Positions 43,529 to 54,199 of a DNA stretch of 64,000 nt are shown piece after piece. The position numbers and the translations under genes were made by a program. Source of the stretch: Argyresthia goedartella (taxonomy: Eukaryota; Arthropoda; Insecta; Lepidoptera; Argyresthiidae); the NCBI GenBank assembly GCA_949825045.1, contig OX463814.1, forward strand, positions 36,784,383 to 36,848,382, in the 5' to 3' direction. Numbering within the stretch: the first letter of the stretch is position 1; every line of letters begins with the position of its first letter. Under the pieces are notes generated by a model. The model saw only the letters and a list, made by a program, of their open reading frames with translations. It had not been told where the DNA came from and made no database searches.

Positions 43529-44960
43529 TTATACGTTATTTTTTACAGAATTGGAGCAAACACCTTCCCAAGCTTTCTTGTCTTCTACATAATCTGATAT
43601 TTTGTAGTGACCTTTTTTACATAAGTGATTTTTAACAACATTTTTAAATTTATTTACAGACAATTCTTGTAACTCAGTCGGTTTTTTGTTGTAAAAGCGA
43701 ATACATTGCCCTTTAAAAGATACATTAACCTTATGGAGCCTAGTAGTAGGTATAGCTAGTTTATTCTTATTTCTAGTGTTGACATTGTGCCTGTCGCTAT
43801 TCTTAGGAAATTTATCAATATTTTTGTGAACGTACATTAGGTTTTCATAAATATACTGACACGGCACTGTCATAATGTTAATTTCCTTAAATTTACAACG
43901 TACTGACTCTCTGGGACCCACATTGTAGATTGCACGAACAGCCCTCTTTTGCAGCACAAATATTATGTTAATGTCTGCAGCGTTCCCCCACAGCAGTATG
44001 CCGTAAGACATAATGCTATGGAAGTAGCTGAAGTAAACTAGTCTAGCTGTTTCCACGTCCGTAAAAAGACGGTTTTTTTTAACTGCATAAACAACGGAAC
44101 TGAGTTTTTTTGATAGCTTATCTATGTGTGGGCCCCACTGAATCTTATTATCTAAGGTGATTCCTAGGAATACCGTGCTATCTACAATTTCTAAATTTTC
44201 ACCTTTAACATTAACATTAGCCGAGACTTGTTTAACATTGGGGAGTATAAACCGAATACATTTAGTTTTGTTATTGTTCAGTAAAAGATTATTAGCACTA
44301 AACCAATTGACTACCTTTGAGATTGCATTATTCACATCGTCCAAGTTCAAACTGCGTCGTTTCATTTTAAACAAAAATGAAGTGTCATCTGCAAACAGTA
44401 CAATCTCATGATTATCTCTGACAAGATGTGGCAGGTCATTAATATGAACCAAAAACAGTAATGGCCCGAGTATTGAACCCTGCGGTATACCCATAGTAAC
44501 AACAGACCCTGGAGATCGTTTTCCATTAATGTCAACTCTCTGTATCCTGTTATTTAGATAAGAAGAGAGAAGATCTAAAGAGTTATCCCTAATTCCATAG
44601 TGATGTAATTTCCTGATCAATGTCCCATATTCAACGCAATCAAAAGCCTTAGACAAATCGCAAAATACTCCTAGAGCATCATGCGACTCCTCCCAGGCAT
44701 CATATATATGTGATATTAACTCAATACCGGCATCAGTAGTTGATTTGCCTTGTGTAAAACCAAATTGTTTACAGTGGAGCATGTTGTTGGTGTTGAAATG
44801 TGTAAGAAGTTGATTTAAAATTACTTTTTCAAATACTTTACTAAATGTAGGCAATACCGATATCGGTCTGAAGTTAGAAGGGTCAGATGTACTACCCGAT
44901 TTAAACAAAGGTACTATTTTACTGTGTTTCATTAAATCATGAATTCAATAGTTGCATTAA
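43529..44960 (-). pseudogene. Copy E ORF2, reverse transcriptase
   Basis: A 467-codon open frame contains KIVPLFKSGSTSDPSNFRPI, FGFTQGKSTTDAGIELI, VFCDLSKAFDCVEYGTLIRK, MGIPQGSILGPLLFLVHIND, and the active site LFADDTSFLF. The thumb VFLGITLDNKIQWGPHIDKL and the tail VYFSYFHSIMSYGILLWGNA, HCHKKGHYKISDYVEDKKAW-like follow. All RT blocks and the catalytic aspartates are present, so the RT itself is intact; the breaks lie upstream (stop and frame change around 44935-45170), so ORF2 as a whole is inactive. Confidence 0.93.
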
Positions 44961-45650
44961 ATATGAAAGCTAAATCAAGTGCAATAACATTTATTAGGGG
45001 CTTCACAACATGAACAGAAATATCCCAGAGGTCTGCAGTTTTCTTAACATTTATTACATAATATCTTTATCATCTACATAATTAAACGAGAATTGATTTT
45101 CAAATCTAGGTATATAGTATTTTAGCAAAGATTCAGCGACTACTTTGGAAGAGTCTAAAGACTTTGTAGTAGAGATTGGGATATCAGTAAAAAAAAATCA
45201 AACGCTTTAGCTACATCAATATCATTTTTTAAAGTAATATCATTAATTTTTAATTCATATTCATTGTTTTTAATACTGACCTTTCCAGTCTCACTTTTAA
45301 TTATATCCCAAGTTGATTTAATTTTGTTATCACTTTTTCTTATTTTAGATCTGATATAATTTGATTTTGCAATTTGACAAACTTTTTTAAAGATTTTTGA
45401 GTACTTTTTTACTTTATCCATAAACGCTTCACTATGATTCCATTGTTTTTCACTATATAATTCATATAAATTTTGTCTACTTTTAAGTATACCTACTGTG
45501 GCCCACTTACTAAAGTTAAGTTTGTCTGAGACCACAATCGATCTGGTAGTAAATACTGCATTGAACGCATTGCTGAATTTGTAAAAAAAAATTACAATAT
45601 GACTCATTAGGGTTATTATTAGAGTAATTGATAGGTAGTTTGCTATCCCA
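44961..45650 (-). pseudogene. Copy E ORF2, linker between endonuclease and RT
   Basis: It reads LNFSKWATVGILKSRQNLYE, KVCQIAKSNYIRSKIRKSDN, KIKSTWDIIKSETGK, then DSSKVVAESLLKYYIPRF and TADLWDISVHVVKPLINVIA. The pattern W-T-GI--SR, Y--------AK--Y---KI--S-NK-K--W-II-----K is the usual linker in this group. Stops and a frameshift separate the parts. Confidence 0.8.
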
Positions 45651-46450
45651 ATTCAATTTAAACCTTTCAAACCGATGTGCAGTCACAGGTATGTATTGTA
45701 TCTTTCTTGTAGAACTTTTTTTAAGTTGAATTTCTAGTCTAATGTATTGACCTAAATGGTCTGACTTTAAATTACTTATAATTTTTTTAAGTACAATTTT
45801 TTCATTTGGATAAGCAAATATATTGTCTATACAATTTGCTGAGGTTTCAGTTATTCGAGTAGGTTCCATGAAAAGTGGCTTTAAGTTGTGAGAATTAAAT
45901 AAGTTAGTTAGTCTCGTACTAAGGGAGTAAGTTTCTAATAAATTTACATTGAAGTCTCCACATATCATAAGAGATTTATTAGATTTTGATACTTTAAATA
46001 ATATGTCATCCATGACTTTTTCAAAAACATCAAATGAACCTGATGGTGGGCTGTAAACACTTATTACAATTATGCGCTCCAATTCAACACATGCTACTTC
46101 AATGTGGCTTTCAACTGATAAACATACTATGTCATTACGATTTTTGAACTTTATGTGTTTATTTAGAAATATTAGAGAGCCTCCACGAACAGCATGTGAT
46201 CTGCAAAAAGAACTACCAACCTGGTGGTTACTGAAATTAAACATGAGCTCATGGATTTTTAGCCAATGTTCTGTTAGACATAAAATATCAATATTAAAAG
46301 AGTTCATGTACAATTCCAACTCTAATAATTTACTGCTAATACCTTGAATATTTTGGTGGACCAGATTAGTAAACTTTGCATTTATTTTACAATATTGAAT
46401 TTTTCTGTTTTTATTATGTACTTTATTAATATTATTTGACGGGCTAGAGA
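45516..46450 (-). pseudogene. Copy E ORF2, APE endonuclease
   Basis: It nicks target DNA for priming. The first block is LVHQNIQGISSKLLELELYM (N of the N-QG motif), then DILCLTEHWLKI (catalytic E), VRGGSLIFLNK, ERIIVISVYSPPSGSFDVFE, LMICGDFNVNLLE (GDFN catalytic pair) and LKSDHLGQYI (SDH catalytic end). All APE landmarks are kept. A frameshift near 45516-45607 joins it to the linker. Confidence 0.92.
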
Positions 46451-46699
46451 CCTAATTTAAATGACTTGGAAAAGCTTCCAAGGTTTTGTTTGAAACATCA
46501 GTATAATGCTCAATAGAGGCATTATGTGTAGCCAAATTTTTGGCTGTTATATTAAAATAATAGTGTTCAGGATAGGGAACAATCTTTAAATAAATAGATT
46601 TCTTGAAATTTGGCTTCGTTTTAATGTGCGTTACAATAATATCACACAGAAAAGTATTAGAAATTAGGCATTAAATATTATATATAAAATTGGCACCAC

Positions 46700-47363
46700 A
46701 GAGTGTGTTGGCGAGGTTAGGGCGATCGAGCAAGTGTTCTTGCGTGCCTGTCGTTCATTCGCTGCAGAGCGCACGGCGCGATGTAGCGGTCCTGTCATTG
46801 GTTAATGCCTTTATCGCGTCATCGATACGAGCGATATTGGCTGCGGCTGCAGCATACCATCCTGGTAAGTACTTGCAGGGTTGCCTCGTTCGGAAACAGC
46901 ACGGCGCCAACAAATAGGACAGCGAATTTGCTACTTGTCTTTTATAATAACTAGGAAGGTAATATTTACCTTTAGTCAAATAATATTTATTTCTACTAAC
47001 AAAATTGTTAGTATCCATTACATGTATATTATTATTGCATGATATAGTATGCAAGGTCATATTCAGCTTATATCTAAGGTTGTTTTCTGATTGGGGCAGG
47101 CTGTCGCTGTAAGGGAATGTGAACATAACAATTTGTTTTACTTTTAAAGAACAGAGCTTGTCTAAATATTTAATTAAGTCAGACTTGTTCACATTACCCC
47201 TATTACCGAGGCATATGATTAAATAACAGTCATCACTATATGTAGCATTATCTCCTTTTTGCATAATATCATGCAGATTACAGTTGGGTAAACAATTATT
47301 TATTACCGTATGCTCCATATACATATTTAATAATTGGCCCATATTTTTTTCCAAGTTCATCAC
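46700..47363 (-). pseudogene. Copy E ORF1, SGNH-like C-terminal domain
   Basis: The minus strand gives IMYSDELGK with the following GPIIKY (one frame) or NMGQLLNMYM (other frame), then YLIICLGNRGNVNKSDLIKY, LCSLKVKQIVMFTFPYSDSL, and FVSRNKYYLTKGKYYLP near the end. It matches the layout of the domain at 62877-63676 (ILSDETGKGL, VVILGGSNDKDP, KLEHTNVIVSNVLYGKYL). Both resemble SGNH/GDSL folds found in ORF1 of CR1/L2-type elements: block I (SD-), block III (G-N). The active Ser-containing GDS is SDE here. A 207-bp insertion (46706-46912) replaces the end. Confidence 0.6.
46706..46912. mobile_element. 207-bp G+C-rich insertion with TGTTGGCG/CGCCAACA ends
   Basis: It interrupts the A+T-rich end of ORF1 in copy E. 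The ends form an 8-bp inverted repeat beginning TGTT and ending AACA, as in a short solo LTR, and the inside is G+C-rich (gcagagcgcacggcgcgatg) with a gtaagtacttg donor-like site. No flanking duplication was identified, so the class is open. Confidence 0.4.
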
Positions 47364-47398
47364 TGTACATAATTGTTTTTATACCTGGATATGAAGTG

Positions 47399-48297
47399 CT
47401 AACATCCAGAAGGGAAGTAGCTGACACAGCAGCTCTCCAATATTTTAGTTTCTAGGCTAATCTGGCTACTGAGAACTGCATCCATAGCTAGATTCAGTTC
47501 CCTGGTTTCCGCTCTGGTTTTGTCATAGAGGCTAATGTAGTGCCCCAGGGAGCGCTCTGCCTGGTCAAGTTTGCATCTTAGCTCATGCATGTTGTCCTCA
47601 TAGCTAATCTGATTATAATTAAGCTGAGCAGTACACAGCTCCAGTTTATCTAAAACCCTTCTTTTATTATGAAGCTTTGTTACAACCTTTTTTTGTTTTT
47701 TTAGCATATTTTTTTTTTATATATAAACTCAATAATTTTGACATATTTTCTTAACTTATTTTTACTGAGTTTCAATTTGTATGTGCTGTCCCTGCTGCTG
47801 GCTGCCACATTACACACTGAGTCATCCTTAGTAAGGTAAGTCATAGTGGGCAAGCTATAGCCCGCAACAGAGACATGGCCCAAGGAAGTATTTACTGCTA
47901 CCAATTCATCAAATAAGCTCTGCGTGGTCACTGTGGCAGAGCTCATAGCCGCTTCTTCCAGCTGTGTGATATGTTGGTGAGCATCACACAGTTCCTTCTC
48001 CAGGATTGAAGTTCTGTGCAGGACGGACTCAAACTCAGTGCCACAGTGCTCATCAAACCCATCTATTATTAGTTGCAGCCTATCCCGTTCCTCAGTAATA
48101 GAAATATTAATGGAATGTAGCGCGGACAGTTGCCTCTTTAATTTTTGATTGTTTTCTAAGGTTTCCAAGATAGTTTTTTCATTTTCATCTCTTTCTGCTT
48201 CTAATTGTTCCACCTGTCCCTTTGCTTGCTTTAATTCCTGCAAAACCAGTTGGAGCCTGGACTCCGCTTGGCGAGACAAAGCATTGCGAGTCATCAT
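47399..48297 (-). pseudogene. Copy E ORF1, coiled-coil N-terminal part
   Basis: From ATG at 48297: MMTRNALSRQAESRLQLVLQ, ELKQAKGQVEQLEAERDENE and more heptads to about residue 115, then a Ser/Thr-rich linker and a Lys-rich end. After a frameshift at about 47705 a second helical segment follows (LKKQKKVVTKLHNKRRVLDK, HELRCKLDQAERSLGHYISL). Coiled coils trimerise ORF1 proteins and bind RNA in many non-LTR elements. Two frames overlap by 7 bases at 47701-47707, consistent with a one-base lesion. Confidence 0.75.
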
Positions 48298-48600
48298 TAT
48301 GATTAGTAATGTGAAAACAAAGACAAAAAATACTCGCTATGTAGCAAGGGAAAGGCAAGACAATGTCAGTTGAACACAGTGTCAAGACAGTTTGAATCTT
48401 CCTTTGATCTGTTGGCCCGTGATCGATTATTTTATCACAATTATAATTCTGACCACGTTTATCACTGGGACACTATTAATTGACTTAACAAATACTAAAA
48501 ACTAACACTATATTCACAAATAGACGAATTTAAACAAAATTATTTAGTTAAAATACAGCACAGCTGTTTTTGACGTGTAGCCTCGGGTACGGTCCGATAG
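48298..48600 (-). other. 5' leader of copy E
   Basis: Non-coding; on the minus strand it starts near ctatcggaccgtacccgagg (48600). The flanking plus sequence is A-rich (aaaaaataaataaaaaata), similar to the 3' flank near 43325-43345, so a target duplication in A+T-rich sequence is possible but cannot be fixed. Confidence 0.5.
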
Positions 48601-48844
48601 AAAAAATAAATAAAAAATATTATTATTACATTTACATTACATTTCATATCTTCATTAATTCCATCTAAGATGTCTTCTCCTCATCATACCATGATCTAAT
48701 CCAGGGGTTATGTTTAATTACCAGCTGTCCTGGTCAGTGTTTGTCAGCGAGGTTAGCAGGTGAGTCTTTGCCACTATCCACTCCCTCAGGCGTGGTAGGG
48801 GGCCTGGCGCCGCCGCCCTTCGTAACACAACATATTGTGTATGC

Positions 48845-49015
48845 CTCATAGAATAGAATAGAATGTTTATTCGTAAAAACAACAAAGTGGCCGTTAGATC
48901 AAGTGTGGTATGGTTGCCGTGCCGCGATAGCAAAAGGGCTCAGACTCAGCATAATGCCACAGGAAACCCTGTGACGCTGGTATTCTGCCTAAACCCAGGA
49001 CTACAAAATTCGAGC
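48845..49015 (-). repeat. 3' end of another non-LTR retrotransposon, minus strand
   Basis: On the minus strand it ends cgaataaacattctattcta followed by ttctatg, a simple (TATTC)n tail. Upstream sequence (cgcggcacggcaaccatacc) is non-coding 3' UTR. Confidence 0.5.
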
Positions 49016-49019
49016 AGGT

Positions 49020-49180
49020 AAAAACTATGTCACCAGGTGGTACGTTTGAAGAAAAAATTATATCTCAAAGTGGTCTCTACTTCTCCCACAGTGGCCCAAC
49101 GTAGAGAATAGGCAAAAAATACGTTTACTTAGTATATATCTAAATATCTACAGTAATAAAGAAATTTTGACTTTCACTTT
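49020..49180 (+). repeat. Retrotransposon family D 3' UTR fragment
   Basis: It contains ttctcccacagtggcccaac, gtagagaataggcaaaaaat and atatctacagtaataaag, then tgactttcactttg. The same UTR stands at 54905-55012, and its last part at 55722-55785. Confidence 0.8.
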
Positions 49181-49319
49181 GATATGAAGTCGGGATGAGG
49201 TTGGTTTTTTCTGACTAGACCTTGACTATAAGACACCCCCCCCCCTGAATTGATAGCTGGATCCGCCCCTGTGTTACACAGATTTTTTTACACCAGTTGA
49301 CATGGATATCTCACGAAGA

Positions 49320-49575
49320 AGGAGTTTATGGCCGACTCGGCAGTGACCCTGCCTACGAAGCCTAGGATCCCGGGTTCGAGTCCCGGTGGGGGCAAATATT
49401 TTTTGATGAGAACGGATGTTTGTACCCTAGTCATGGTTGTTTATCTATCTAAGTATAATATTTATCTATATAAGTATATATATCGTTGTCTAGTACCCAA
49501 GATACAGGTAATCCTAGTTTGGGGCTGGATCATTGTGTGTCTATAGTGTCCAAGGTATTATTATTATTATTTTGT
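49320..49575 (+). mobile_element. tRNA-derived SINE (family A), full length
   Basis: Head: atggccgactcggcagtgac (A box) and gatcccgggttcgagtcccg (B box), spaced as in a tRNA. Body: gatgagaacggatgtttgta, tcatggttgtttatctatct, cgttgtctagtacccaagat and gtttggggctggatcattgt. The tail is (ATT)n at 49556-49575. A truncated relative is inside the BEL relic at 14731. Confidence 0.88.
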
Positions 49576-50124
49576 GGGGCTTAATCCACAGTCATGGATA
49601 TGGTAATATTTGTAGTCAACAATAATACATATTTGTACAATAAACACTGAGGATAATAGCAATATTAGTAGCACAATTAGAATGCACCGCGCTGGCATCC
49701 CGGAATTAATATTGCAAGCAGCCGGCAGGTGGCGTGCTCCAAATTGGAAATCGCTCCTCATATCTGCCTACAGTGGTATAAAATAGTAAGCGCCAAAATA
49801 TATTGGTTTTTGTTCTATATGCCATCTCGTAGAACTCTCTTCTTCTTACATTTCCCATGATAAAAAAAATAACATTGCAAAAATAATACTTACTTCATTG
49901 GTATTGTTACGTTTTTGCTGAACAAACTCCCCAGCGCCATCAGAGGCAGTCCGTCAATTTACACATAAGTCGTTTGAAAGAACACATTCTTTCTCCACCA
50001 TGTAAGTATTTATTTGTATCTATTTATGTATGTGTTACATATTTATATATAGCATTATTTTTAGATATTGGTGAGTAGTTTAATATGTTTATTAACATAT
50101 TTATTGTTGTGCACATAGTTCTAC

Positions 50125-50280
50125 CTGTAGATTATTTTTTGCTGGAAGAAATCTCTTGTTAGAGATAATCTCGCCTTTGCACAAGTTGTTTCCTTTATAT
50201 TTGTTTTGTATTAACTGTTGCAATAAAGTATATTGAGTATAAATATGTGCAATAAAGTATATTGAGTATTGAGTTTTTGG
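50125..50280 (+). repeat. RTE-type 3' end with duplicated tail
   Basis: It has tttttgctggaagaaatctc and tgttagagataatctcgcct, the block found inverted at 41140-41190. The end gtgcaataaagtatattgag is duplicated (about 50219 and 50248). Confidence 0.6.
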
Positions 50281-51395
50281 TACAGATTTGCACACAGGCC
50301 TGTTTTCGTGATTGCTGCTTGCATTCTGCTTTTATTGCAGTTTTTATAGGCTTTTATTGCAGTTTCCGGCTGTGGTCGCGTCATATAGCTTTGGTTCAAC
50401 GGTAGCGTAATTGATGTGATGCCATTCAATAAGTTAGCTATTAATGTGATATCACTCTTGCGGCCCGCCATGTGATATCACTTATCACGATGATCGAATA
50501 AGATTGATTAAACAATGAGTTAAAAGACGAAGGAGTTCCTTGAGTATTGCTACATCTATGAAAGATTTATTAATACAACAGACTTTTCCAAGTATTAGCT
50601 CTAAATGAGCATTCATTTTCGACCACGTTTAGATTAAAATTTTAGTGGAGTCCTCGAGAATCGCACAAGAACACATTAGATTATTATCATATCGGACGGT
50701 AGTAAAAATTTATGCTACTAGTGTGGAAAGTAGGTGATTTCAGACATCTTTATACACGAGCGACCGAAGCGAGCAAAGGTCTACAGTGTATGAGTCTACA
50801 CGAGTCAGAAATCATCTTACGTACGTGTACTGTCCAATATTTTACTATGAAATGTGTGAAGTAATAGAATATAGATGTGAACTAAACAAGAAATTAGTAA
50901 AATGGCAGGCTTATTTTAAATACCAATCATGTCCTGCGACGGAAAGAGGAACTCAATACGCTTATCTCAGTGGTGGCGGGACCTCTACTATTGCTGAAAA
51001 TATATTTTCAGCCAAACACATTTTAATGAATATTTCAAATTAATGTTCGATCAAAATCAAAATCTAAAGAAATGACTGCTGTGTCCGCTTTTGCTCCCGC
51101 TTAGTAGCGCGGCCGCTGGCGTAGTTGGAGGCAAAGAGTTTTATTCATCTGAGGTTAAGTTCAAAAATACGTCACGTGATCTAACAAATCTGGGGGCGCG
51201 GCAGTGCCCCCGCCAAGATGAGCAAGCGAAGCGCAAGGGCTCTACCTACCTTTTGTCGAAGCGCTTCGTCGATTATTTGAACCCTCTCAACTTGGGTTTG
51301 GATTATAGCTGTTGAACAAAATTCTCAGGATACGATGTCAGAAGTGGAATCAATATATATAAAAAGTTTATTTTATTTTTATTTTATTCTCAGGG
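50281..51395. other. Intergenic stretch, no gene recognised
   Basis: 50786-51043 is an 85-codon frame (CEVIEYRCELNKKLVKWQAY) with no recognised family. 51105-51260 has a G+C-rich block (gggggcgcggcagtgccccc at about 51192) inside a repeat-like segment. Nothing else is supported. Confidence 0.4.
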
Positions 51396-51399
51396 AAAA

Positions 51400-51665
51400 C
51401 TAACAGCTAGGTATAATTATAAAAGTACGACCTAATAAAGTAAGCATTTTGCCAGTAATTGTTACGCACAGGTGGGATGTGTAAAAGATTAGGTTTTCGA
51501 AGTGAGGCAGCGGGCGTGCGCAACCCTAACTGTCCGAGTAGCTGCGGACAGTCAACCGTAACGTTTGCTACGTTAAGGAGGAATGCAATGTCTGCTATAT
51601 TTCTTCTCTCTTGCAGCAGAAGGAAATGATGTTTTAATAGCATATCTCTAATACTTTAGATTTAT
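51400..51665 (-). pseudogene. Non-LTR retrotransposon ORF2 C-terminal fragment
   Basis: The minus strand reads LLQERRNIADIAFLLNVANV then TVDCPQLLGQLGLRTPAASL and NYWQNAYFIRSYFYNYT. It fits the group's end motif (RR---D--FL-K---G-IDCP-LL--I-F-VP--R, then a N-P--R------N block). The 3' side runs into an A+T-rich ttttattttattttatt tail at 51370-51390. A different family from copy A. Confidence 0.75.
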
Positions 51666-51699
51666 TTATATCTAAAATACCCCGATTTCATCACTGAGT

Positions 51700-52330
51700 C
51701 ACTGGTGATCATCAGAATTCTTAGGGTACTTCCTCAAGACCTAAAAAACTGAACTTTGGTATGTAAGCTAGTATTAATACACAAACAATAATAAAAATCT
51801 AAAACTTGGAATTTTTACCCCCCAACCCCTTAAACTAGGGGATGGAATTTTGTATGAGACTAGAGGTCTGAAAATTGATATAGGGACTCCTTTTTTAAAT
51901 AATGAAATTAATATATCAGGACTTTAAGAAAATCACCTCCCCCCCCCCCCCCCCCCCCCTTTAAATTAAGGGATATAAGTTTGTATACGTTTTCCCATAC
52001 AAACATAATTTTATGCTAGAGATCTGAAAATTATACAAATACACAGACGTCTTGTTAAAGTATATTACAAATAAAAAATACGTGTTTCAGGCTTTAAAAA
52101 AAATATCCCTCCACGCCTTAAAGTAAGGGATAGCGCTCTCGTCAGGTTCCAGAATATTAGTGCATAATTATAGGAATAATATTACTACACTTATGTATTT
52201 CGTTAATTAGTACACACACAACAAAAATATAAAACTTGGAATTTTTACCCCCTACTCCTTAAACTAGGGGTTGGATGTTTGTATGGGACTTCCGCAAACT
52301 TTGATGCAAGAGGTCTGAAAATGATGATGT
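51700..52330. repeat. Degenerate internal repeats with a poly-C run
   Basis: aaaacttggaatttttaccc, ccttaaactagggg, and gaggtctgaaaat recur at about 51799-51880 and 52228-52322, with weaker copies between (ctttaaattaagggatataa, gagatctgaaaattatac). An uninterrupted C run of about 20 lies at 51939-51959. Non-coding. Confidence 0.7.
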
Positions 52331-53030
52331 TGTTAATAATAAAACATATATATTGTGCTGTGCAATTGATAACTTTTTCATATGACCCGGCTTGTTTATT
52401 CCTAACTTGCCTCAATCAAGAAGAACTAAGTTTAATTACCTTACTAAAATTACGTATAATTATTGTGTGTACATAATTATCTGCCTGTATGTAGCGTGAG
52501 CATATGTATGCATGTATTAGGTATGTATGCACTGCATATGATTAGAAAAAAGCTGCCAAATAAAGTTTTATAAGAAATCGAGTATTTTTTGTTTGTTCAA
52601 TACATTCAAGTATTTTTATTTTAGTAATAAAGCTCATATCTGTCTAGTTACTCAAAACAGAAAAATGTTTAGTTGAGAGTATAAAATAAATCATGAATGC
52701 GCTTTTACTTGTAACCAGTTTGTCTTTTGTATGAATTTGTTGTGAGGAGACAACACCCTATAAACATGTTTCTTCAAATAGAGTATAGTTAACCAAAAAG
52801 TCGGCTTGAATCCGAACCTTTCACAAGATAACAACTAACCTTTTGTAGGCCCCAAACAAAAATTAGCAATTCTAAATAGAAAACACTACGATACAGATAT
52901 AGAACGATCAGGGATGTTCTAAGGTAAATTGAATATTTACATAGAACAACCCCTATAGTACCAAAGGGTGGATGGATATACTTTGGTCTCACAAACTAGG
53001 ACCTAACATTTTCTGGTTGGGCGAAAAAGC
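52331..53030. other. A+T-rich stretch without gene
   Basis: No coding or repeat feature is supported. Confidence 0.45.
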
Positions 53031-53044
53031 TTCCGTTTATCCGG

Positions 53045-53132
53045 ATTACTCCGGATTTCCGGCTGTTCTCCTCTACAGGTCCACATATATTACTCCGGAT
53101 TTCCGGCTGTTCTCCTCTACAGGTCCACATAT
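53045..53132. repeat. 44-bp exact tandem duplication
   Basis: attactccggatttccggct through gtccacatat occurs twice in a row (53045-53088 and 53089-53132). Confidence 0.9.
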
Positions 53133-53234
53133 ATTCCACAGATCTTCGTGAAATGTTATGGGCCAGTTTAATAGTTAAAGGGTATATTTTTATTTGATTC
53201 AGTTTTTAGATTTTTTTCATAGGTTGAATTTGAG

Positions 53235-53390
53235 ATCGCTAAATGTAGTTTCCAAATTTATTGGTGCGGCTACTTTCATACTTTATGTACGGTGTTCACA
53301 ATTCACAAGTTTATATTTCATTTCATTTAATTTCATTTGTTTATGTGCTGTTTCTATATGGTAAAAAAAAAAATGCAGTCGGGTTATTTG
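53235..53390 (+). repeat. Dispersed repeat, copy 2 of 3
   Basis: It shares gatcgctaaatgtagttt, gcggctactttcatact, cacaagtttata and cagtcgggttat with 17395-17520. Confidence 0.6.
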
Positions 53391-53577
53391 TTTTTATTTA
53401 TATTTATGTTATTCCACTTTTTTCCATTTTAACTTCAAGGGACAATGGACATTTCGGTATAGGCAGCGACTACTGATAAAACAAATATCATTCGATAGGG
53501 CACACAAAAAGAAACAAAACACTTTATGACGCCAACACTGTTATTTATTTAGGGGACGAGATAATTGACTTTAAATA

Positions 53578-53967
53578 TAGGGATGCAACCGATATGATAC
53601 CGATACCGATATGTACATTTCTTTTTTGAAAAAAATAAATATATTTGATTTGATTTTTTTGATCGGCGATATTTCAGGTTTGCCGATATATCGGCATCGA
53701 CGATATTTTTATGGCCGATACAACGATAGTTTTCAAATAACGCACGTGTTGTGTTGCAGTAAACGCACGTGTTGTCTTATCTATTTTGTTGCAAACGAGG
53801 CACGTTAAAGATGCAATGTAATCGCGCGTGTTTTTTCGTCCATTTCGTTGCAAACGAGGCACGAACTATGCTCGGGGAAATCGTATCGGTATCGGTATCG
53901 CCGATATTTTTATAAGCTTATCGGTATCGGTATCGTATCGGCAAAAAAGCGTATCGTTGCATCCCTA
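53578..53967. mobile_element. hAT-type MITE, 390 bp, with 8-bp target duplication
   Basis: The ends tagggatgcaaccgatat and, inverted, tagggatgcaacgatacg are flanked by tttaaata on both sides (53570-53577 and 53968-53975). Subterminal runs of ccgata/tatcgg are typical of hAT-derived MITEs. The interior holds two copies of gttgcaaacgaggcacg (about 53789 and 53850). No transposase. Confidence 0.9.
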
Positions 53968-53973
53968 TTTAAA

Positions 53974-54036
53974 TATAACCATATAATCCACTTTTTTGAC
54001 ATATAGCATGTCAAAAACGTGAATTATATGGTTATA
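53974..54036. repeat. 29-bp hairpin with 5-nt loop beside the MITE
   Basis: The arms 53974-54002 and 54008-54036 pair with about two mismatches (arm start tataaccatataatcc). The loop is atagc. It overlaps the last bases of the MITE target duplication. Confidence 0.85.
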
Positions 54037-54199
54037 CTCATCCTTAAATACTTTGTAGGCCCTTTTTGATTGGGGTTGTGTCTTTTTACTGAAAAAAAGA
54101 TGCCCCATGTCGTTTGGAAGCGATAGAAAATGACTTCCAGATTCAATGTCAAATTATTCGACCCCGATGTCTAAATTTTTTATTATGGCTGTGTCTAGA

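Larger units (their letters stand above)
43365..48600 (-). mobile_element. Nearly full-length CR1/Jockey-group retrotransposon (copy E)
   Basis: Read on the minus strand it has a 5' leader (48600-48298), ORF1 with coiled coil and SGNH-like domain (48297-46700), ORF2 with APE endonuclease and RT (46450-43529), and a 3' UTR ending in an A-rich tail near 43370. About 5.2 kb. RT is closest to copies A (9030) and 57612-58400; clade (CR1, L2, Daphne, Crack or Jockey) would need a tree. Several frameshifts are present. Confidence 0.9.

Noticed and set aside
49325..49395. Possible tRNA gene (A and B boxes)
   Set aside because: The sequence continues into a SINE body with an ATT tail, and the same body recurs at 14731; no proper acceptor or anticodon arm was found.
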